Positions 1-8,059 of a stretch of DNA of 64,000 nt are shown piece after piece (position 1 is the first letter of the stretch; each line of letters opens with the position of its first letter). The notes below the pieces were generated by a model. The model was not told the origin of the DNA. It was given only the letters and a program-made list of their open reading frames with translations, and searched no databases. The stretch comes from Pseudomonas sp. R76 (GTDB lineage: Bacteria; Pseudomonadota; Gammaproteobacteria; Pseudomonadales; Pseudomonadaceae). The position numbers were made by a program, and so were the translations under genes. The DNA lies in assembly GCF_009834565.1 (NCBI RefSeq), contig NZ_CP019428.1:6448001-6512000 (forward strand), read 5' to 3'.

Positions 1-1337
1 CTGACGATCAGACGGTTTTCGTCTTGATCGCGCGCGCTGGCGATATCAGTGCGCCACATAGCGTTTTTCCAGGCAACGCCGAGGTTTTTCAACGGGCCTT
101 CTGGAATCACGTAGGCAACAGTGATGTCACGTTCCCACTCGGACTGACCGGTGAATTCCTTACGGGCAGTGTTGACAGTGTCGATATCGCTGCCTTTGAG
201 GTAGACGACACCTGCGGTCAAGCCAGGAACACCGACCTTGGCGAAGTCATAAGCGTAACGTGCTTGCCAGGTGCGCTCGCCGGCACGGGCGAACTTCTGG
301 ATTTGCATGTCAGTGGTGATGTAAGCCGACGAACCGTCGCCTTGGTTCAACCAAGGGAAGTCGCTGCTACCGTTGCTGACCTGGTAACCGCCACCGAAGG
401 TGTGACCGGAAACGCTGTACAGGAACAAGCCGCTGTACAGATTGTTGTCGACCTTGCCTTTACCCGCGGAGAAACCACTGTAGTTACCGCTGGAGAAGTA
501 GCTGGAAATGTCGCCGTTTTTACCGTCGTCAGTGCTGTGGAAATAACGCAGGTCAGACTTCAGTACGCCCGGCCCGATCGACCAGTTGTGGGTCAGACCC
601 AGGAAGTGCTGCTTGTAGAAGTCTTCCAGGTTGCCGTAGTAGTACTGGGCCGTCAGGTCCTTGGTGATTTTGTAGTCACCACCGCCGTAGTAGAACTTGT
701 TGCTGAACTTGCCTGCGTTGTAGTTGGAGCTGCCGTTGGCACCACCAATCGACAAGCCTTCGTTGTTGCTGGAGTTACGACCTTTGGCTTGTTCAATCTG
801 ACCGCCAACCAGTGTCAGGTCTTTGATGTCGTTGGTGGTAATTTGGCCACCCTGGAACGTTTGCGGCAGCAGACGGCCATCGTTGGTCACGATAACTGGC
901 AGCTTAGGTTGCAGCGTGCCCAGCTTCAGCTCGGTTTGGGAGATTTTGACCTTGCCGGTCACACCCAGGCTGGCGTAATCGTGGACAGCTTTGTTGCCGT
1001 CGCTTGGGAAAACAGTGCCGCCTGACAGCGTACCGTTGTAGTTACCGTGGTTTTCACGGCTGGAGTCCAAGCGAACGCCGTACAGGCCGATAGCATCAAC
1101 ACCGAACTGCACAGTGCCTTGGGTATAACCCGAGATAAAACGCAGGTCGAAGCCTTGGCCCCATTCAGCGTTCTTGCTGTGGCTGGTGGCGGAATCCGGA
1201 CCGTTGCGGTTGTCAGTGTTGATGTAGAAGTTACGCGCACTGAGTGTGGCGTGACTGTCTTCGATAAAACCGGCAGCGCCTGCTTGCTGAGCGATTGCGC
1301 CCAGGGTCACAGCCAACGCCAATGTTGACTTCTTCAT
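1..1337 (-). CDS. oprD: OprD-family outer membrane porin (3' end outside window)
   Basis: The ATG at 1335-1337 begins a protein with a cleavable signal peptide (MKKSTLALAVTLGAIAQQAGA) followed by GFIEDSHATLSARNFYIN, the usual N-terminus of OprD/OccD substrate-specific porins. About 445 codons are visible, close to the full family length. The frame is still open at base 1, where it reads DQDENRLIVS, part of the conserved C-terminal strand, so only a few residues lie outside. Members are 18-stranded beta-barrels that take up basic amino acids, carboxylates or other small solutes; the substrate cannot be told from this sequence. A purine-rich GAGAGGAG stretch before the ATG serves as ribosome binding site. 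The gene diverges from the tauA remnant across 369 bp. Confidence 0.93.
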   Translation of the reverse strand, partial: MKKSTLALAVTLGAIAQQAGAAGFIEDSHATLSARNFYINTDNRNGPDSATSHSKNAEWGQGFDLRFISGYTQGTVQFGVDAIGLYGVRLDSSRENHGNYNGTLSGGTVFPSDGNKAVHDYASLGVTGKVKISQTELKLGTLQPKLPVIVTNDGRLLPQTFQGGQITTNDIKDLTLVGGQIEQAKGRNSSNNEGLSIGGANGSSNYNAGKFSNKFYYGGGDYKITKDLTAQYYYGNLEDFYKQHFLGLTHNWSIGPGVLKSDLRYFHSTDDGKNGDISSYFSSGNYSGFSAGKGKVDNNLYSGLFLYSVSGHTFGGGYQVSNGSSDFPWLNQGDGSSAYITTDMQIQKFARAGERTWQARYAYDFAKVGVPGLTAGVVYLKGSDIDTVNTARKEFTGQSEWERDITVAYVIPEGPLKNLGVAWKNAMWRTDIASARDQDENRLIV

Positions 1338-1706
1338 GTACCGCTCCTCTCATTTCTAATTTTTGTATTTCTTAGGTCCTGGGTCTGACGCCCCGGATCC
1401 ACAGATGCGCGATTAGCGCCAGATAGTGACTACCAAGTCAATGTAACTTTGTATGTCTACTACCTTCGTCTAACCGCAGTTGATTTGGTCCCTGCAGGGT
1501 AATAAGTTTTTCATACACCCAAAAAGAATTGTTTCATTCTTTTTCATACGATCCAGGAATAAGCCTTTGCATGAGGCGAGCCCATCAGCGTAGACCAACC
1601 GCTCCATAAGCTAATTCCTAAATGGTATTTACTCGCCTTTTTTTAGATCGATTAGTGTGGCCGTACTGTTGCATACGTCACCCACGATCAAAAAGGCGAC
1701 GCCATC
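1338..1706. promoter_or_regulatory. Divergent intergenic region oprD / tauA
   Basis: This 369-base gap between divergent genes holds no convincing gene. It is more AT-rich than its surroundings, as expected for two back-to-back promoters. It contains an ACCCAAAAAGAAT motif at 1517-1529 that recurs exactly at 37029-37041 in front of the TonB-dependent receptor. Both places also carry an ATTCCTA element (near 1613 here). A link to sulfur-starvation control (CysB type) is inference only. Confidence 0.5.
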
Positions 1707-2693
1707 ATGGCCAAAGGCACATCCTCCCGTCAATTTGTTACAGTTTTTGTGTCACTAATTCTTTCTTTTGGTGTCAAAGCGGCCGATTTAACCATCGGCT
1801 ACCAAACCGGCATCGACCCCAGCAAGGTTCCGCAGGCCGATGGCCTCTACGAAAAGGCCATCGGCGAGAAGATCGCCTGGCGCCGATTCAACAGCGGGCC
1901 CGAGGTTGTAACCGCGATCGCGTCCGGCGATGTGCAAATCGGCAACCTGGGCTCCAGCCCCCTCGCAGCGGCGGCTTCACGCAATCTACCCATTGTGGCC
2001 TTTATCGTATCGGCGCAGATCAATGCTTCTGAAGCCTTGGTGGTGCGTAACGGCAGCGGTATCGACAAACCGCAGGATCTGGTCGGCAAAACCATCGCCA
2101 CCCCGTTCGTCTCAACCTCTCATTACAGCCTGCTCGGGGCACTGAAGCATTGGGGGCTGGACACCAAGAAAGTCAAAGTGGTGAACCTACAACCCGCCGA
2201 AATTGCCGCCGCGTGGAAACGTGGCGATATCGACGGTGCGTTCGTGTGGTCACCGGCCCTGGGCGAAATCCGCAAGACCGGCAAAACCCTGACAGACGCG
2301 GCCCAGGTGGGTCAGTGGGGCGCTCCGACATTTTAAGTGTGGGTGGCGCGCAAGGATTTTGCGGAAAAACATCCTGACGTAGTGGCCAAGTTTGCCAAGG
2401 TCACGCTGGATTCTTTCGCCGACTATGCCGCGCATAAAGACAGCTGGGCGGTGGACTCCGAGCCAGTGCAGAAAATCGCTAAATTGACAGGTTCAAATGC
2501 CGCCGACATTCCTGAGCTTTTGGCCGGCACCACTTTCCCGGATGCCCAGGCGCAACAAACCGATGCCCTGCTTAAAGGGGGCACGGCGAAGGCGATTGGG
2601 GAGACGGCGAAGTTTTTGAAGGAGCAAGGGAAGGTTGAAACGGTGCTGCCGGATTACTCGGCCTTTGTGACCGATAAATTCATCAGCCAATAA
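1707..2693 (+). pseudogene. tauA: tauA-like taurine/sulfonate ABC binding protein, interrupted by in-frame stop
   Basis: The frame from ATG 1707 encodes a signal peptide ending near GVKAA, then DLTIGYQTGIDPSKV and the TauA-type core (IGNLGSSPLAAA, PADxAAAW-like region). It stops at TAA 2334-2336 after GQWGAPTF. The same frame resumes at once with VWVARKDFAEKHPDVV and runs to 2693. The two parts total about 327 residues, the normal length of periplasmic taurine-binding proteins, and no base is missing, so this looks like a point nonsense mutation inside the conserved APTxxxWVxRKDF region. The 210-residue product would lack the C-terminal third of lobe II. No tauB, tauC or tauD follows: the next gene is argA on the other strand after a REPIN. 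Either an orphan binding protein decayed, or the stop is a sequencing error. Confidence 0.85.
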
Positions 2694-2702
2694 GGTAATC
2701 AA

Positions 2703-2791
2703 ATGTGGGAGCTGGCTTGCCTGCGATAGCATCACCTCGGTTTATCTGAAAAACCGAGTCGTCTGTATCGCAGGCAAGCCAGCTCCCACAT
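2703..2791. repeat. REPIN (inverted REP pair)
   Basis: Two perfect 26-base arms, 2703-2728 and 2766-2791, face each other around the core GTGGGAGCTGGCTTGCCTGC. An inner palindrome (CTCGGTTT/AAACCGAG) lies in the spacer. It sits between the converging ends of tauA and argA. It belongs to the CTGGCTTGCCTGCGATAG subtype. Confidence 0.92.
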
Positions 2792-2824
2792 GAGCCAGCT
2801 CTGTATTGGGCAGAAAGAACGGGC

Positions 2825-4123
2825 TTACAGCGCCTTCTCAAAAATCTTCGAGTTACGCTGATAGTTGTACAGCGACGCCCGCGCCGATGGCAGGCGGTCG
2901 ACGCTGCTCGGCTCAAACCCGCGCTCACGGAACCAGTGCGCTGTTCGGGTGGTGAGTACAAACAACGTCTTCAACCCCTTGGCCCGAGCACGGGTCTCGA
3001 TGCGCTCCAGCAACACATCACCGCGTGCGCCATGACGATACTCCGGGTTGACCGCCAGGCACGCCAGCTCACCCGCATCCGAATCGGCGATCTGATACAA
3101 CGCCGCACAGGCGATGATCATGCCTTCGCGCTCGACCACGCTGAACTGCTCGATCTCACGCTCCAACACCTCACGCGAACGCCGCACCAGAATGCCCTGC
3201 TCTTCCAGCGGGCTGATCAGGTCAAGCAAACCGCCGACGTCTTCAATCGCCGCTTCGCGCACCAGTTCGAATTGCTCCTGGGCCACCAGCGTGCCGCCAC
3301 CATCTCGGGTGAACAGCTCAGTGAGCAACGCGCCGTCTTCGGCGTAGCTGACGATATGGCTGCGCCCTACTCCGCCACGGCACGCTTCGGCGGCGGCATC
3401 GAGCAGTTCAGCTTGATAGTTGCTGCCCAGGCGTTGCAGGTGCGCCGGCACTTGTTGCGGGCGCAGCTCACGGACCAGGCGACCATGTTCGTCGATCAGG
3501 CCCAAGTCTGCGCCAAACAGCAGCAGCTTGTCGGCGCCCAAGTCGATGGCGGCGCGGGTGGCGACGTCTTCGCAGGCCAGGTTGAAAATCTCACCGGTGG
3601 GCGAATAACCCAGCGGCGACAGCAATACGATGGAGCGCTCGTCCAGCAGGCGGTTGATGCCCTTGCGGTCGACCCGGCGCACTTCGCCGGTGTGGTGGTA
3701 ATCCACGCCTTCGAGCACACCAATCGGCCGCGCCGTGACCAGGTTGCCGCTTGCCACCCGCAGGCGCGAGCCCTGCATCGGCGAGGAAGCCATGTCCATC
3801 GACAGGCGCGCTTCGATAGCAATGCGCAGGTGCCCGACCGCGTCGATCACACACTCCAGCGTTGCCGCGTCGGTGATGCGCAAGCCTTCGTGATAAGCCG
3901 GGGTAAGGCCGCGCGCTTCAAGGCGCGCTTCGATTTGTGGGCGCGAACCGTGCACCAATACCAACCGCACGCCCAGGCTGTGCAGCAGCACCAGGTCGTG
4001 GACGATATTGCCGAAGTTCGGGTGTTCCACACCATCGCCGGGCAACATGACCACAAAGGTGCAGTCGCGGTGGGCGTTGATGTAAGGCGAAGCGTGACGA
4101 AGCCAATTGACGTATTCGGGCAT
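2825..4123 (-). CDS. argA: N-acetylglutamate synthase
   Basis: The 432-residue product has the classical ArgA layout: an amino-acid-kinase fold (about residues 1-290, with LVLVHGSRPQIEARL near 55-70) that binds arginine for feedback control, and a C-terminal GNAT acetyltransferase domain (about 290-432, with CLAVNPEYRHGARGDVLLERI as acetyl-CoA loop). It transfers acetyl from acetyl-CoA to glutamate, the first step of arginine synthesis, in the cytoplasm. Length equals the usual 432-443. It lies 133 bases downstream of argE on the same strand. In organisms with the ArgJ recycling route, ArgA mainly tops up the acetyl pool. Confidence 0.95.
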   Translation of the reverse strand: MPEYVNWLRHASPYINAHRDCTFVVMLPGDGVEHPNFGNIVHDLVLLHSLGVRLVLVHGSRPQIEARLEARGLTPAYHEGLRITDAATLECVIDAVGHLRIAIEARLSMDMASSPMQGSRLRVASGNLVTARPIGVLEGVDYHHTGEVRRVDRKGINRLLDERSIVLLSPLGYSPTGEIFNLACEDVATRAAIDLGADKLLLFGADLGLIDEHGRLVRELRPQQVPAHLQRLGSNYQAELLDAAAEACRGGVGRSHIVSYAEDGALLTELFTRDGGGTLVAQEQFELVREAAIEDVGGLLDLISPLEEQGILVRRSREVLEREIEQFSVVEREGMIIACAALYQIADSDAGELACLAVNPEYRHGARGDVLLERIETRARAKGLKTLFVLTTRTAHWFRERGFEPSSVDRLPSARASLYNYQRNSKIFEKAL

Positions 4124-4256
4124 AAAACCTGGGCCTGTAATAAAAAGCAGCCAAAAAAGGATGAATCGCGAAAGCGCACAGCGGGCTGATGGTTATCGTC
4201 GGAACAGGCTTGGCGACACGCTCGCTCTCCTTATGTACGAATGGGCGGGGGTTAAT

Positions 4257-5404
4257 TTATGCAGGTTTCAGGCAGTAATGTTCGATCAGTTCCCGCAATA
4301 GACGCACTGTAGGCGTCAAGCGTGACATTTCGAGGTACTCGCCCGGCTGGTGGGCGCAGGCGATATCGCCAGGGCCAAGCACCAGGTTTCACAACCAAGG
4401 CGCTGAAGATAAGGCGCTTCGGTGCCAAACGCCACTGCTTCGGCACGATGACCGGTCAATCGTTCCGCAACCCGCACCAGCTCGGCGTCTTCGGCCTGCT
4501 CGAACGGCGGCACTTCGGGGAACAGCGGCGCGTAGTCGATCTTGACCTTGTGGCGCTCAGCCAAGGGTTCGAGCTTCTGCCGGATGGCATCGCGCAGCAC
4601 CTGCGGGTCCATGCCCGGCAAGGGTCGCAGGTCGAACTCCAGGGAGCATTGGCCGCAGATACGGTTGGGGTTGTCGCCGCCGTGGATGCAGCCGAAGTTC
4701 ATGGTCGGTTGCGGCACGCTGAATTGCGGGTTGCGGTACTCGCGCTGCCACGCCAGGCGCAGACCGCGCAGCTCACCGATCGCATCGTGCATGGCTTCGA
4801 GGGCGCTGTGGCCCAGGCTTGGGTCCGACGAATGGCCGCTTTGGCCCAGGATGTCGATGCGCTCCATCATCACGCCTTTGTGCAGGCGGATCGGCTTGAG
4901 GCCTGTCGGCTCGCCGATCACCGCCGCGCGGCCCAGCGGGCGCCCGGCCTCGGCCAGCGCGCGGGCGCCGGACATGGAGCTTTCCTCATCGCAGGTGGCG
5001 AGGATCAGCAACGGTTGTTTGAAGGGCTGGTCCAGCAAGGGCAGCACGGCTTCGATGGCCAGGGCGAAAAAGCCTTTCATGTCGCAACTGCCCAATCCTA
5101 CCCAGCGACCGTCGACTTCCGTCAACTTAAGCGGATCGGTCTTCCACAGCGCAGCGTCATAAGGAACGGTATCGCTATGGCCGGCCAACACCAGGCCGCC
5201 AGGGCCGCTACCGAAGCTGGCGAGCAAGTTGAACTTGCCGGGGCTGACTTGCTGGATGTCGATGGCAAAACCCAGGTCGCCCAGCCAACTGGCGAGCAGG
5301 TCGATCACCGGGCGGTTGGTCTGGTCCAGAGACGCTTGGGTGCAACTGACCGACGGCGCGGCAATCAACGCGGCGAACTGCTCTTTCATAGTAGGTAACG
5401 GCAT
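4257..5404 (-). pseudogene. argE: Acetylornithine deacetylase argE with apparent -1 frameshift near the 3' end
   Basis: From ATG 5402-5404 (MPLPTMKEQFAALIAAPSVS) the frame encodes an M20 metallopeptidase with the expected metal motifs GHSDTVP, GSCDMKGF and ATCDEESSM. At about 4384-4386 the reading changes: GAA ACC TGG TGC continues in the wrong frame to a stop at 4316. Moving one base restores the family ending LVLGPGDIACAHQPGEYLEM and runs on to TAA 4257-4259. The simplest reading is loss of one C from ACC-CTG. The in-frame product would lose the last ~55 family residues, including the His of CAHQPGE, which is a metal ligand in known ArgE enzymes, so it should be inactive. Pseudomonads usually have ArgJ, which would make ArgE dispensable. 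A sequencing error is the alternative. Confidence 0.88.
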
Positions 5405-5562
5405 GCGCGGCCTCTCAACGTCCCGGATGAGCCCCACTATAGAACCATCTGCACGACACAATAAACCGTTGCGGCGCGTTGCCGGGCTCAGTCCTGTACA
5501 CTGCACGACCTTGGCAGCCACTCTTTTCCCCGGCTGCGCTCCCGATCCTGGATTTTCCGGCC

Positions 5563-6930
5563 ATGCAGAAAGAAACCGAAATCAAGCTCCGCGTCAGCCG
5601 CGAAACACTCGCCGCGCTGCGTGAGCACCCGCTACTGAAAAAACGCAACAAAAGTGGCTGGGAACGCCGTGAGTTGATGAACCAGTATTTCGACACCCCC
5701 GAGCGCGACCTGGCCCAGGCCAAAGTCGCCCTGCGCTTGCGCAAGGACGGTGATGAAATCATCCAGACCCTCAAGACCCGTGGCCAAAGCGTCGCTGGCT
5801 TGTCGGAACGTAACGAATACAACTGGGACTTGCCCAAAGCCAAGCTCGACGTGAAGAAGCTCGACGGCGAGTGCTGGCCGGAGCAACTGGCCGAGCTGGA
5901 CAAAAAGACCCTCAAGCCGATCTTCACCACCGACTTCGTGCGTGAACGCGCCGAAATCGCCTGGGGTCGTGGCAAGGCCAAAGTCGTGATCGAAGCCGCC
6001 CTGGACCTGGGCCATGTGGTGGTCGGCAAGCAGAAAGAAGAAATCTGCGAGCTGGAACTGGAATTGCGCGAAGGTGAACCGGCTGCCCTGCTGGAACTGG
6101 CCGCCGAGCTGGCCGCCACCCTGGCGCTGATGCCGTGCGATATCAGCAAGGCCGAGCGTGGCTACCGTCTGTATGACGCCAGCAGCTACTCGCTGAGCCT
6201 GCCGGCGCCGCAGATCCACGCCGAAATGCCGCTGGATGACGCCTTCGCCGCGATCATGTGGCACCTGCTGGGCAGCAGCCAGCGTCTGGCCGAGCAATAC
6301 CGTTTCAACGGCCACTGGCGTCTGTTGCAGGACTGGGTCGACAACCTCGGTGAACTGCGCGCATTGATCGGCAGCCTCGGCCAGGCCGCTCCGCGTCAAT
6401 CCACCAGCGAACTGCGCAGCGCACTCGACGCGTTGCTGGAAGACTGGCGCCCACTGGTGCAGGCCGGTGACGACGACGAAGACATCCGCAAAGCCGCACC
6501 GGAACAATTTGTCGAAGAACTGGAAGACGTGCGCTGGGGCTTGTTCTCGCTGAACACCTCGCGCTGGCTGCTGGCCCGCACCTGGACCGCCGACCGCAAC
6601 GTGCGTGGCAACCGCCAGGGCGCTGCGCAAATCACCAACTGGCTGCCACGCCTGTTGGCTGACGACGCCGTTGCCCTGCAGCTGTCGCGCTATCAGCAGC
6701 AGCCGGAAGACCTGGCCGAGCAACTGCCGCGCATCGAACGCATCCAGGCCTGGCTGCACCACGCGCGTCAGGTGGTGGACATCCCGGAGCTGGACCGTTT
6801 GTATGGCGAGCTGAACAAGCTGGCTGTATTGGCTAACCAGCCGATCACCGACGAGTCGCTGGATGCGCGTATGCATCAGGCGATTGCGGTGTATCAGAAC
6901 CGCGCGTGGAAGACGTTGCTGCGTCTGTAA
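5563..6930 (+). CDS. CYTH-CHAD inorganic triphosphatase (YgiF-like)
   Basis: I chose ATG 5563 (MQKETEIKLRVSRETL) because the CYTH signature ExExK (ETEIK, residues 4-8) should lie at the very start; the open frame further upstream has no family match. CYTH spans about residues 1-200, with charged tunnel residues such as RLRKDGD and ELELREGEP. A helical CHAD domain follows (about 215-456), rich in conserved His, Arg and Lys, which is thought to bind polyphosphate. The 456-residue protein matches E. coli YgiF in layout; YgiF hydrolyses tripolyphosphate. It stands alone between argE (divergent) and a REPIN. A role in polyphosphate metabolism fits the presence of ppk and ppx in the same window, though 48 kb away. 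Confidence 0.87.
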   Translation: MQKETEIKLRVSRETLAALREHPLLKKRNKSGWERRELMNQYFDTPERDLAQAKVALRLRKDGDEIIQTLKTRGQSVAGLSERNEYNWDLPKAKLDVKKLDGECWPEQLAELDKKTLKPIFTTDFVRERAEIAWGRGKAKVVIEAALDLGHVVVGKQKEEICELELELREGEPAALLELAAELAATLALMPCDISKAERGYRLYDASSYSLSLPAPQIHAEMPLDDAFAAIMWHLLGSSQRLAEQYRFNGHWRLLQDWVDNLGELRALIGSLGQAAPRQSTSELRSALDALLEDWRPLVQAGDDDEDIRKAAPEQFVEELEDVRWGLFSLNTSRWLLARTWTADRNVRGNRQGAAQITNWLPRLLADDAVALQLSRYQQQPEDLAEQLPRIERIQAWLHHARQVVDIPELDRLYGELNKLAVLANQPITDESLDARMHQAIAVYQNRAWKTLLRL

Positions 6931-6950
6931 TACCGGACAACTCGGTCAAA

Positions 6951-7039
6951 TGTGGGAGCGGGCTTGCTCGCGAAAGCGGTGGATCAGTCGACTTCTTAGT
7001 AACTGACACACCGCATTCGCGAGCAAGCCCGTTCCCACA
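6951..7039. repeat. REPIN (inverted REP pair)
   Basis: Arms 6951-6974 and 7016-7039 carry TGTGGGAGCGGGCTTGCTCG with one mismatch. The element ends one base before the stop codon of the converging Lrp-type gene. It belongs to the CGGGCTTGCTCGCGAA subtype. Confidence 0.9.
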
Positions 7040-7040
7040 G

Positions 7041-7511
7041 TCAACGCAACACTGGCAAGCTGGTGGTGGACTTGATCTCCGACAAGGCCACAATCGAATT
7101 CACCTCCTGAATCCCCGGCACCATCGACAACTTCTCGAAGAAAAACCGCTCATACGCCTCAATGTCCGAGGTTACGATGCGCAGCAGAAAGTCCACCGCC
7201 CCCATCAACACATAACACTCCAACACTTCCGGAAACCCGCGAATCGCTTCGGTGAACTCTGTGAAGTTGGATCGGCCGTGGGCGTTGAGTTTGACCTCGG
7301 CAAAAATCTGCGTGTTGAGGCCGATCTTCTTGCGGTCCAGCAGGGTGACCTGGCCGCGAATCACGCCTTCTTCCTTCAGCCGCTGGATACGCCGCCAGCA
7401 CGGCGATTGCGACAGGCCGACCTGCTCGGCGATCTGCGCGCTGGAAAGCGAAGCATCCTCTTGCAGTAACGCCAGGATACGGCGGTCGTAAGCGTCCAAT
7501 TCGCTGTGCAT
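7041..7511 (-). CDS. Lrp/AsnC family transcriptional regulator
   Basis: I chose ATG 7509-7511 (MHSELDAYDRRILALLQEDA), which puts the AsnC-type helix-turn-helix at the N-terminus (SSAQIAEQVGLSQSPCWRRI, about residues 22-42). The C-terminal RAM/ligand domain follows (about 65-145; FPEVLECYVLMGAVDFLLRI). The 156 residues are the family norm. The protein should bind DNA as an octamer-type assembly and sense an amino acid, which the sequence does not identify. It diverges from a small ACT-like gene starting at 7639; the 127-base gap probably contains both promoters, so self-control and control of that neighbour are likely. Confidence 0.92.
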   Translation of the reverse strand: MHSELDAYDRRILALLQEDASLSSAQIAEQVGLSQSPCWRRIQRLKEEGVIRGQVTLLDRKKIGLNTQIFAEVKLNAHGRSNFTEFTEAIRGFPEVLECYVLMGAVDFLLRIVTSDIEAYERFFFEKLSMVPGIQEVNSIVALSEIKSTTSLPVLR

Positions 7512-7638
7512 AAAAATACCCGTGACGGTGCTTAACTTGAATTGTTTTAGTCTATTTTTTGCTGATATGGCCCATCTTAGATAAGAAATCTCCCCACGCG
7601 AATGTAAAAATTTCTCCAGTCGAATTTGGAGAGTCAGC

Positions 7639-7977
7639 ATGCACGCCGTCGAAACCAACCACCCTGCAACCCGCGTCGATGCGTGGGCCGTCAACAGCGC
7701 CCAGTGTCAGGCGCATTATCAAATCATCGCCGAGGCAGAACCGGATGTGCTGTGCCGGGTACTTAACTATTTCGCGCTGCAGTTCCTGACGCCGCAACAG
7801 GTCAATGTGAACCGCGAAGATGACCTGTTGAACATAGAAATTGTGATGGACGGTTTGAGCTGGCACCGCGCCCAAGTGATTGGTGAAAAGATTCGAAACC
7901 TGATCAGCGTGTGTTCGCTGGAACTGTGGCCAGCTGATTCTTTGCGGCCTGCGGCGGTGGCGGCGGCCAGTCTGTAA
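7639..7977 (+). CDS. Small ACT-like protein, function unknown
   Basis: A 112-residue protein with a good ribosome binding site (GGAGAG) seven bases before ATG 7639. The core YQIIAEAEPDVLCRVLNYFA, then VNVNREDDLLNIEIVMDG, and a last stretch KIRNLISVCSLEL follow the beta-alpha-beta-beta-alpha-beta pattern of ACT domains such as the small subunit of acetolactate synthase. I do not recognise a named family, so the ACT assignment is inference from pattern. The divergent Lrp-type regulator, also an amino-acid sensor class, supports a role in amino-acid-linked regulation. No enzyme subunit lies beside it. Confidence 0.7.
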   Translation: MHAVETNHPATRVDAWAVNSAQCQAHYQIIAEAEPDVLCRVLNYFALQFLTPQQVNVNREDDLLNIEIVMDGLSWHRAQVIGEKIRNLISVCSLELWPADSLRPAAVAAASL

Positions 7978-8059
7978 AAGGCTGAAATACACCCTGGGCC
8001 GCGTTTTTTCACGGGCTGACTAGCCTGGGATTACGCCCGACGCCAACCAGGAAATCCGC

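Noticed and set aside
4252..4446. Separate small gene at the argE 3' end
   Set aside because: It is in a third frame; the true restored argE frame ends at 4257 and matches the family C-terminus.
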